DNA of 20,791 nt, from assembly GCA_018061745.1 (NCBI GenBank), contig JAGOTN010000003.1, positions 12,035-32,825 of the forward strand, read 5' to 3'. Position numbers and translations under genes: made by a program. Shown piece by piece: positions 13,609 to 19,714 of this stretch. Position 1 is the first letter of the stretch. Every line of letters starts with the position of its first letter. Origin of the DNA: Minisyncoccota bacterium (lineage in GTDB: Bacteria > Patescibacteriota > Minisyncoccia > Phycocordibacterales > JAACPR01). Below the pieces are notes generated by a model. The model saw only the letters and a list, made by a program, of their open reading frames with translations. It searched no databases and was not told where the DNA came from.

Positions 13609-14355
13609 ATGCGTGAATTCATTATTCTTGTTGGCTGTGTTGGATGTGGAAAAGGCACCCTCTCAAATCTTTTGAAGATGGCTTTTCCGAGGTTGATTCC
13701 GGTCTCCACCTCTGAAATTCTCAAAGGTGGACGGTCGGATGGGCAGATGATCAAGGACAACCAAGATGTTCATAACAAATTGGTGGATTGTCTCATCAAG
13801 CATGGCTTGTATGATTACGATAAAGATCTGCACATGATCCTCGACGGTGCGGGTCGCGTTCCAGAACAGATGCCTCTTTTGATCAATTTCTTTCAGGAAG
13901 AAGGATTGCTCACTGAAGGTACACGCTTCGTAAAGCTCAACGTTCCAACTCCTATCGCAAAACTGAGGATGCAAAAACGTTGGTTGGAAAATGCCGCCGC
14001 TGGTACGTTACGTCCTGATGAGAAGGGAAGTATCAACGAAGTCAATGCGCGTATCGATGGCAGGTTGATTGAGTGGCTCAAAGCTCGTGACGGTGTTTCC
14101 GGAAAAGAAGGCGTTTACGCAATCATGGACCGAATGCTCCGTGGACACAAAAGTCCCATCATTAACATCGACGCAACACAATCGACAGCTGTCATGGCTC
14201 TCGATGTTGTTGATAAACTCGGATGGAAACGTAGTCCAATGATCGACGTGCTTCTTCGTGAAGGATTAGACATGGAAGGAGTTTCCGGACATTACGGCGA
14301 TGGCGTGAGTCAAGGTCATCTGGAGTTCCAAGGAACTCAAGTTGCTGCACAGTGA
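13609..14355 (+). CDS. Adenylate-kinase-like P-loop orphan, 248 residues
   Basis: The N-terminus is a nucleotide-kinase P-loop, GCVGCGKGT (9-17), in the position it has in adenylate kinases. VSTSEILKGG (32-41) matches the NMP-binding region, LDGAGRVPEQ (78-87) the LDGFPRTxxQ motif, and NARIDGRLIEWL (147-158) the arginine-rich stretch after the lid. The family is therefore adenylate-kinase-like, but details differ from the housekeeping enzyme: FP in LDGFPR is AG, the lid is short and lacks zinc cysteines, and about 50 C-terminal residues (from about 200) are extra and Gly/Gln-rich. It may phosphorylate a different nucleotide or act as a sensor. It is clearly richer in G and C than its uvrB and uvrA neighbours, and it ends in the strongest terminator of the window. 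Signs of later insertion are inferred, not proven. Confidence 0.75.
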   Translation: MREFIILVGCVGCGKGTLSNLLKMAFPRLIPVSTSEILKGGRSDGQMIKDNQDVHNKLVDCLIKHGLYDYDKDLHMILDGAGRVPEQMPLLINFFQEEGLLTEGTRFVKLNVPTPIAKLRMQKRWLENAAAGTLRPDEKGSINEVNARIDGRLIEWLKARDGVSGKEGVYAIMDRMLRGHKSPIINIDATQSTAVMALDVVDKLGWKRSPMIDVLLREGLDMEGVSGHYGDGVSQGHLEFQGTQVAAQ

Positions 14356-14360
14356 CCAAC

Positions 14361-14422
14361 AAGCCTACGGGTTTGAGGCGCGCGTTTAGTCGCGCTTCAA
14401 ATCTGAGGCTTTTTTCTTTTTT
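14361..14422 (+). terminator. Long Rho-independent terminator of the Adk-like orphan
   Basis: An outer stem AGCCT (14362-14366) with the AGGCT at 14406-14410 encloses a 13-bp inner stem: GGTTTGAGGCGCG (14370-14382) with CGCGCTTCAAATC (14391-14403), two G-U pairs and an 8-base loop. It is followed by a T-rich run interrupted by one C (to 14422). It lies 6 bases after the stop. Confidence 0.9.
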
Positions 14423-14448
14423 AAACCCTAGTATTTTGTCTAAAAATT

Positions 14449-14457
14449 TGCTAAAAT
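14449..14457 (+). promoter_or_regulatory. Extended -10 promoter of uvrA
   Basis: TG-C-TAAAAT (hexamer 14452-14457) predicts a start near 14464 and a leader of about 46 bases, longer than for most core genes here. No good -35 at the right spacing. The leader begins with an SOS-box-like palindrome. Confidence 0.5.
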
Positions 14458-14464
14458 CATAAAT

Positions 14465-14480
14465 CTGTTTTATTTAACAG
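14465..14480. promoter_or_regulatory. LexA/SOS-box-like operator at the uvrA transcription start
   Basis: The sequence CTGT-TTTATTTA-ACAG fits the enterobacterial LexA consensus CTGT-N8-ACAG with an AT-rich core, all eight half-site bases matching. It sits immediately after the predicted transcription start of uvrA, a classic SOS target, in a place where repressor binding would block initiation. No lexA or recA gene is in the window, and LexA sites vary between phyla, so this is a motif match and not proof. Confidence 0.45.
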
Positions 14481-14509
14481 AGAAATTTTTATTTAATTTT
14501 TTATTTAAA

Positions 14510-17137
14510 ATGAACGCAAAAAAAGCACAAAATTTGAATAAAAGAGAATCTGACAAAATTATTGTTCGTGGAGCGCGAACTCACAATTTGAAAGATATCA
14601 CTGTTGAAATGCCAAGAAACAAAATGGTGGTTTTCACTGGACTTTCTGGTTCAGGAAAATCTTCCCTTGCTTTTGATACTATTTTTGCCGAAGGACAAAG
14701 ACGATACATCGAATCTCTTTCTGCATACGCACGACAATTCTTGCGACAAATGCAAAAACCAGATGTTGATGAAATAGTTGGACTTTCACCTGCGATTTCA
14801 ATTGATCAAAAATCTCGTTCAAATAATCCACGTTCAACAGTTGCAACAATCACAGAAATTTACGATTACATGCGAATTCTTTTTGCTCGTGTAGGGAAGC
14901 CTCATTGTTTAGTTTGTGGAAAAGAAATTAAAAAACTTTCAAATGAAGAAATTCTAGAAACAATTATTAAAAATGTTCAAGACGTTGATGTTTCTAAAGA
15001 CACTAAAAATGTAATGGGTGTTGATGTTGATGATATTAAAGTTCAAATTTTTGCGCCGGTAGTGGTGGGAAGAAAAGGAGAATACTATCAAATGCTATAC
15101 GACTATCTTGGAAAAGGATATGAGAAAGTTCGTATCGATGGAAAAGTTCACAAACTTCGAGACAGAATTGAATTAACAAAAACAAAAAAACACAATATCG
15201 ATATTATGATTGATGAATTTTTCATCAGTGATATTAAAAGCAAATCTCCAGATATGAGAGAAAGACTTTCTGATGCAATTGAAAAATCTATTGCAGAAAC
15301 AGATGGTTTGATAAAAATTGTTACACCAAATGAAGAAAGATTGATGTCTTCAAAATTTATGTGCCCGTACGATGGATTTTCTTTTCCTGAAATTGAACCG
15401 AGACTTTTCTCTTTCAACTCACCACACGGAGCTTGTCCTGAATGTAATGGTCTTGGTACAAAACATTTTTTTGGTGATGAAAGCTGTGAGACATGTCACG
15501 GTGCGCGACTTCGTCCAGAAGCTTTGATGGTTTATCTTGGAAATCCAGAAGACAAAATAAATATTGTAAATCTAACAGCGCTTTCAATCGGAAAGGCGGT
15601 AGATTTTTTCATAGAATTAAAATTAACAAAAACAGAAAAAGAAATTGCAAAAGTTGTTTTACGAGAAATTGAAGCACGATTGAAATTTATGGAAGATGTT
15701 GGAATTGAATATCTTTCATTAGATCGTCGCGCTAATACACTTTCTGGAGGAGAAGCACAAAGAATTCGTCTAGCGTCACAGCTTGGTTCTGGTCTTGTGG
15801 GTGCTTTGTATGTTTTAGATGAGCCAACGATCGGACTTCACTCAAAAGATAATGATAAATTAATTCAAACACTTTTGGATCTTCGAGATTTAGGAAACAC
15901 AATCATTGTAGTTGAACATGATGAGGATACTATTTTTGCATCTGATTATCTTGTTGATATTGGGCCTGGGGCTGGAGTTCATGGAGGACATGTTGTTGTA
16001 GCGGATGATTTGGAAAAACTTTTATCTGCAAAAACAAATCCTTCTGGTTCTGTGACATTGGATTATTTGCGAGGTGATAAAGAAATTGAACTTCCTGCCA
16101 GCAGAAGAATCGAACCTCGCGGGCATATTTCAATTAAAGGTGGAAATGTTTTCAATATTAAAAATATGAATGTGGAAATTCCTCTTGGAAGACTTGTTGC
16201 TGTGACAGGAGTTTCTGGTTCTGGAAAATCTTCTTTTGTTTATGAAATTTTGTATAAAAACCTGCAAACAAGATTGGATAGAAAATATCGCGCTGCGAAA
16301 ACAGAAAACTGTACTTCATTTTCTGGTTCAGAATATTTAGGTCGTTCAATTTTAATTGATCAATCTCCAATCGGAAGAACTCCGCGCTCAAACCCTGCGA
16401 CATATACAGGTGCTTGGACACATATTCGAGATATGTTTGCCGAGACAGAAGAAGCACGATATCGAGGTTGGAAACCAAGTCGATTTTCTTTCAATGTGAA
16501 AGGTGGAAGATGTGAAGCTTGTCAGGGTAATGGAGAGATTGCTGTGGAGATGCATTTCTTGCCGACAGTTTATGTACCTTGCGATATTTGTAATGGAAAA
16601 AGATTTACAAAAGAAACTCTTGAAGTGAAATACAAAGGAAAAAATGTTTATGAAGTTTTACAAATGACAGTTGAGGAGTCGATGGAATTTTTCCAGGACA
16701 TTCCTTCAATTTCAGATCGACTGCTCACACTGAACGAAGTTGGACTTGGATATCTACAACTCGGTCAATCTGCGACAACTCTTTCTGGTGGAGAAGCACA
16801 ACGTGTGAAAATTTCTTCGGAACTTTATCGAGCGCATCTTCAAAAAACAATTTATATTTTGGATGAACCAACAATCGGACTTCATTATGAAGATGTGAAA
16901 AAACTGATTGATATTTTGCAAGTGCTTGTGGACAAAGGAAATACAGTGATTGTGATTGAACACAATTTGGATATCGTTAAATGTTCAGATTATATTATCG
17001 ACATTGGTCCCGAAGGTGGTTCTGGTGGTGGAAAAATCGTTGCAAAGGGAACTCCAGAACAAGTTGCGGATTCTGACAAAGGATACACAGGAAAATACTT
17101 GAAGAGAGTTTTGAAACCGAGGAGACATAAGAGGTAA
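14510..17137 (+). CDS. uvrA: Excinuclease ABC subunit A
   Basis: UvrA is the dimeric ABC-type ATPase that finds bulky DNA lesions and loads UvrB. The 875 residues are a little short of the usual 930-950. First ABC module: GLSGSGKSSLAF near 45, signature LSGGEAQRIRLASQL near 411, DEPTIGLH. Second module: GVSGSGKSSFVYEIL near 567, signature LSGGEAQRVKISSEL near 758, DEPTIGLH. The C-terminal zinc finger that reads DNA is intact (CEACQGNG, then CDICNGKRF). The first zinc module is altered: it reads C285-P-Y-D288, then C309-P-E-C312, so one cysteine is aspartate. The first 15 residues are a lysine-rich extension before IIVRGARTHNL. It is probably SOS-like regulated, judging from the operator-like palindrome upstream. 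The bidirectional hairpin downstream separates it from the reverse-strand zinc protein. Confidence 0.97.
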   Translation: MNAKKAQNLNKRESDKIIVRGARTHNLKDITVEMPRNKMVVFTGLSGSGKSSLAFDTIFAEGQRRYIESLSAYARQFLRQMQKPDVDEIVGLSPAISIDQKSRSNNPRSTVATITEIYDYMRILFARVGKPHCLVCGKEIKKLSNEEILETIIKNVQDVDVSKDTKNVMGVDVDDIKVQIFAPVVVGRKGEYYQMLYDYLGKGYEKVRIDGKVHKLRDRIELTKTKKHNIDIMIDEFFISDIKSKSPDMRERLSDAIEKSIAETDGLIKIVTPNEERLMSSKFMCPYDGFSFPEIEPRLFSFNSPHGACPECNGLGTKHFFGDESCETCHGARLRPEALMVYLGNPEDKINIVNLTALSIGKAVDFFIELKLTKTEKEIAKVVLREIEARLKFMEDVGIEYLSLDRRANTLSGGEAQRIRLASQLGSGLVGALYVLDEPTIGLHSKDNDKLIQTLLDLRDLGNTIIVVEHDEDTIFASDYLVDIGPGAGVHGGHVVVADDLEKLLSAKTNPSGSVTLDYLRGDKEIELPASRRIEPRGHISIKGGNVFNIKNMNVEIPLGRLVAVTGVSGSGKSSFVYEILYKNLQTRLDRKYRAAKTENCTSFSGSEYLGRSILIDQSPIGRTPRSNPATYTGAWTHIRDMFAETEEARYRGWKPSRFSFNVKGGRCEACQGNGEIAVEMHFLPTVYVPCDICNGKRFTKETLEVKYKGKNVYEVLQMTVEESMEFFQDIPSISDRLLTLNEVGLGYLQLGQSATTLSGGEAQRVKISSELYRAHLQKTIYILDEPTIGLHYEDVKKLIDILQVLVDKGNTVIVIEHNLDIVKCSDYIIDIGPEGGSGGGKIVAKGTPEQVADSDKGYTGKYLKRVLKPRRHKR

Positions 17138-17180
17138 ATAAAAACAGTTTGCCAAAATAAATTGGCAAACTGATGTTTTT
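17135..17180. terminator. Bidirectional terminator between uvrA and the zinc-finger orphan
   Basis: An 11-bp perfect stem, CAGTTTGCCAA (17145-17155) with TTGGCAAACTG (17162-17172), 6-base loop. The minus-strand side continues TTTTTATTTA-like (best for the orphan) and the plus-strand side continues ATGTTTTT (adequate for uvrA). Confidence 0.85.
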
Positions 17181-17407
17181 CATCCAAAAAATTCATCAGG
17201 ACCAGGATGTTGTCTCGCCTGGATCTTGTCTTTTCCTGGAATGTAACGAGAACCCTGTAGCTTTTTACATTTCGGACACTCGTGTGCTTTGATGTTGTGT
17301 TTACACAAATTAGAATGCTCCCAAATAGTGCCACAACCCCAACATTTATGTTGATGATGATTTGGTTTTGCCTCAACACCATCTTCTACTACTTCATTTT
17401 CGCTCAT
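17180..17407 (-). CDS. Orphan zinc-finger-like protein, 75 residues
   Basis: A small hydrophilic protein with a dense cluster of possible metal ligands: C22-x2-C25, C35, H37, H42, C44-x2-C47. The two CxxC knuckles, 18 residues between them, suggest a zinc ribbon or treble clef. C35, H37 and H42 could support a second site. The N-terminal 20 residues are acidic then His-rich (NHHQH), and the C-terminal tail is basic (KDKIQARQH) and ends PDEFFG. Roles in nucleic-acid or protein binding are typical of such folds, but none can be assigned. It sits reversed between uvrA and uvrC, has its own divergent promoter region shared with uvrC, and a strong terminator 7 bases after its stop, like the other orphans. 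Confidence 0.75.
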   Translation of the reverse strand: MSENEVVEDGVEAKPNHHQHKCWGCGTIWEHSNLCKHNIKAHECPKCKKLQGSRYIPGKDKIQARQHPGPDEFFG

Positions 17408-17453
17408 CTCTGATTAATTTGGTCGATTGTTTAAAAGAAATTTTCTGTTATAT

Positions 17454-17462
17454 TGATACAAT
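17454..17462 (+). promoter_or_regulatory. Extended -10 promoter of uvrC
   Basis: TG-A-TACAAT (hexamer 17457-17462) predicts a start near 17469 and a leader of about 14 bases. A CTGT at 17445-17448 and ACAA at 17458-17461 form only an imperfect SOS-like palindrome (9-base gap, last base wrong). Confidence 0.5.
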
Positions 17463-17482
17463 AAATTGCAAAAAAGTCAATT

Positions 17483-18679
17483 ATGAACCTAATCGACCTC
17501 AAAAAAATAAACCTCCCAGATGCACCTGGTGTGTATCGTTTTATGCATGGGAAAAATATTTTATATATCGGGAAGGCGACATCTCTTCGTGACCGAGTGC
17601 GAAGTTATTTTTCAAATGATTTATTGAAAACCCGAGGTGCTTTGATTTTAGATATGGCCACTCGAGCCGACAATATGGAGTTCACTCAAACTGATTCTGT
17701 TTTGGAAGCTTTGATTCTCGAAGCTGATTTAATAAAAAAGTTTCAACCTCTAGCAAACACAAAAGAAAAAGATAATAAGAGTTACAGTTTTGTGGTTATT
17801 ACAAAAGAAAAAATTCCACGTGTACTCATCGAGCGTGGACGAACACTTTCTTTCGATCCAAAAGGTTATCAAGAAGTTTTTGGACCTTTTCCTTCTCAAA
17901 TGCAATTGCGTGAGGCTTTGAAAATTATTAGAAAAATTTTTCCTTTTAGATCAGATGAATCTGATTCAAGATTATACAGACAGCTTGGTTTAAATCCTGA
18001 CACTGCGGATAAAGAAGCTGTTGTGAAATACAAAAGTAATCTGCGTCACATAAAATTGTTTTTTAAAGGAAAGAAGAAAGAATTGAATAAACAACTTGAA
18101 AAAGAAATGAAAGCACTTGCGAAGGCGCAGGATTTTGAAGGTGCTGCAAAGAAACGGAATCAAATATTTGCATTGAATCATATTAAAGATGTTTCTCTTT
18201 TGAAGCATGATAATGAAGAGGTTTCTGGTTTTAGAATTGAAGCATATGACGCAGCACATTTGTCCGGGAAAAATTCTGTTGGCGTGATGACTGTAATGGA
18301 AAACGGTGCTGTGCAAAAATCTGCATATCGAAAATTTATTTTAAGAAAAGCCGCTCGCGGCGATGATGTTGGATCTCTAGAAGAAATTTTGTCACGCCGG
18401 CTCGCGCACACAGAATGGCCAGATGCGAGTTTGATTATAGTGGACGGAAGTGTTGCTCAAAGAAACCGAGCTTTAAAAATTTTGAAAGAAGCGGGCAAAA
18501 ATATTCCTGTAGTTGGTGTTGTAAAAAATGAAGCACACAAGCCACAAAGTCTTTTGGGCGACGAAAATATTATAAAAGAATACAAACGAAGTATTTTGCT
18601 TGTGAACAATGAGGCCCACAGATTCGCGATAGATTTTTATAGGCAAAAACAGCGCAGAGCTTCTTATAAACAAAAATGA
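17483..18679 (+). CDS. uvrC: Short excinuclease ABC subunit C
   Basis: UvrC makes the two incisions flanking a lesion. Here it has 398 residues instead of about 580-620. The N-terminal GIY-YIG nuclease (GVYRF, then LYIGKATSLRDRVRSYF; residues 16-43) cuts on the 3' side. A UVR domain (about 205-228: EKEMKALAKAQDFEGAAKKRNQI) binds UvrB. The C-terminal RNase H-like nuclease keeps its likely catalytic residues: D256 (EAYDAAH), D321 (IVDGS) and H379 (EAHRFAI). Missing are the cysteine-bearing central segment and the whole C-terminal tandem helix-hairpin-helix DNA-binding domain: the chain stops about 18 residues after EAHRFAI. The frame is intact, so this is a compact form and not a broken gene. 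The TGA stop overlaps the extended -10 of the next gene. Confidence 0.93.
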   Translation: MNLIDLKKINLPDAPGVYRFMHGKNILYIGKATSLRDRVRSYFSNDLLKTRGALILDMATRADNMEFTQTDSVLEALILEADLIKKFQPLANTKEKDNKSYSFVVITKEKIPRVLIERGRTLSFDPKGYQEVFGPFPSQMQLREALKIIRKIFPFRSDESDSRLYRQLGLNPDTADKEAVVKYKSNLRHIKLFFKGKKKELNKQLEKEMKALAKAQDFEGAAKKRNQIFALNHIKDVSLLKHDNEEVSGFRIEAYDAAHLSGKNSVGVMTVMENGAVQKSAYRKFILRKAARGDDVGSLEEILSRRLAHTEWPDASLIIVDGSVAQRNRALKILKEAGKNIPVVGVVKNEAHKPQSLLGDENIIKEYKRSILLVNNEAHRFAIDFYRQKQRRASYKQK

Positions 18680-18685
18680 TAGAAT
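18677..18685 (+). promoter_or_regulatory. Extended -10 promoter of the Nudix gene
   Basis: TG-A-TAGAAT (hexamer 18680-18685), 8 bases before the ATG at 18694. The TGA stop codon of uvrC (18677-18679) supplies the TG-n of the extended -10. Predicts a leaderless or nearly leaderless mRNA. Confidence 0.55.
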
Positions 18686-18693
18686 TTTAGGAT

Positions 18694-19281
18694 ATGAAAA
18701 TAGAAAGACCAAAATCAATGCAACCAATTCCTGAAAATGCAGAAATTGTTTTCAAAGGAAAAATATTTGATGTTTATCAATGGGAACAAGAAATGTATGA
18801 TGGAAGTACGCAAACTTTTGAAAAGGTAAAAAGACCAGATACTGTTGTAATTTTTCCAGTGCTAGATGATGGAAAAGTTTTACTTACAAAACAAGAACAA
18901 CCCGGAAAGTCTATTTTTGTTGGATCTTGTGGAGGTAGAGTCGACGAAGGTGAAGATATTTTGGAAGCAGCTAAGAGAGAGCTTTTAGAAGAATCAGGTT
19001 ATACCGCAAGTGAATGGATACTTTGGAAATCAGAACAACCTCAATCAAAAATTGACTGGGCAATTTATGTTTTTATTGCAAAGGGTTGCAAGAAGGTTCA
19101 TGGACAAAATCTTGATTGTGGAGAAAAAATTGAACTTAAAGAATTTACGTTTGATGAATTTTTACAAATTGCGCGGGATAAAACTTTTATGGATAAGGAG
19201 GTGGCATCTGAATTGTATGAAGCTTTGTTAGATTCTAATAAATACGAAGAATTAAAGAAATTATTTGAACCGTTAATATAA
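18694..19281 (+). CDS. Nudix hydrolase, ADP-sugar pyrophosphatase-like
   Basis: A 195-residue Nudix enzyme cleaving nucleoside diphosphate-linked compounds. The Nudix box is perfect: G81-x5-E87-x7-R95-E-L-L-E99-E100-x-G102. Upstream strands VVIFPVLDDGKVLLTKQEQPG place it in the ADP-ribose/ADP-sugar pyrophosphatase subgroup, which usually has a proline about 15 residues after the box; that residue is not evident here, so the substrate is open. An acidic C-terminal half (DCGEKIELKEFTFDEFLQIA) matches the usual effector strand and helix. It has its own -10 at the end of uvrC and is followed after 4 bases by the HAD-like gene, so those two likely form an operon. Its job may be sanitising damaged nucleotides beside the repair genes, but this is inference from position. 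Confidence 0.9.
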   Translation: MKIERPKSMQPIPENAEIVFKGKIFDVYQWEQEMYDGSTQTFEKVKRPDTVVIFPVLDDGKVLLTKQEQPGKSIFVGSCGGRVDEGEDILEAAKRELLEESGYTASEWILWKSEQPQSKIDWAIYVFIAKGCKKVHGQNLDCGEKIELKEFTFDEFLQIARDKTFMDKEVASELYEALLDSNKYEELKKLFEPLI

Positions 19282-19285
19282 ACAT

Positions 19286-19681
19286 ATGAAAACAATACTA
19301 GTAGACGCAGTCGATACTTCAATCATTGAAAATGAATCAGGGCAATTTGTGAAATTTCAAGAAATGTTTGATTTACTTGAAACATATGAAAATCACAAGA
19401 TAATTGTTACTAATGCCGACGATGAACAAATAATAAATTTTGGTTTAGATAATGTGCCTTATCCAGTTTTTACAATGAAGCATAATCCAGACAAAACTAA
19501 TCCAGTTTATTTTGAAACCCTACTTACAGAATATGTGTTAACACCCGAAGACGTTATTTATTTTGAACATAATCAAGATGCCGTAGAATCTGCTGAATCG
19601 ATCGGCATTACTTCTTATTTCTATGATAATGAATTAAAAGATTTGGATGATTTAAAAATGTTTTTGAACGAAAATTTGTAA
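19286..19681 (+). CDS. Small degenerate HAD-like protein, 131 residues
   Basis: The layout recalls a capless haloacid-dehalogenase (HAD) fold. ILVDAVDT (4-11) stands where motif I DxDxT should be, IIVTNAD matches the Thr/Ser of motif II, and K-T-N-P-V-Y-FETLL then EDVIYFEHNQDAVESAESIGITSYFY follows the motif III-IV pattern (Lys, then acidic loop and Ala/Gly after). The second Asp of motif I is replaced (D7-A-V) and the usual motif IV DD reads FEHNQD, so ordinary phosphatase activity is doubtful. It is possibly a regulatory or binding remnant. It begins 4 bases after the Nudix stop, so is probably cotranscribed and perhaps functionally linked. The gene is firm and the family call moderate. Confidence 0.65.
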   Translation: MKTILVDAVDTSIIENESGQFVKFQEMFDLLETYENHKIIVTNADDEQIINFGLDNVPYPVFTMKHNPDKTNPVYFETLLTEYVLTPEDVIYFEHNQDAVESAESIGITSYFYDNELKDLDDLKMFLNENL

Positions 19682-19698
19682 TTCAAAATAAATTTTAG

Positions 19699-19707
19699 TG
19701 ATATAAT
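19699..19707 (+). promoter_or_regulatory. Extended -10 promoter of ddl
   Basis: TG-A-TATAAT (hexamer 19702-19707), consensus, 7 bases before the ATG at 19715. The predicted transcript starts at the start codon. No Shine-Dalgarno. Confidence 0.65.
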
Positions 19708-19714
19708 ATTCCAC

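Noticed and set aside
15148..16963. Open frames antisense to uvrA, and similar ones antisense to uvrB, uvrC, hisS and ddl
   Set aside because: They overlap unmistakable conserved genes, have low-complexity translations rich in Phe, Leu, Ser and Gln, and lack promoters at the expected distance.
17445..17461. Second SOS-like palindrome before uvrC
   Set aside because: The half-sites CTGT and ACAA are 9 bases apart and the last base is wrong, so it does not fit CTGT-N8-ACAG.
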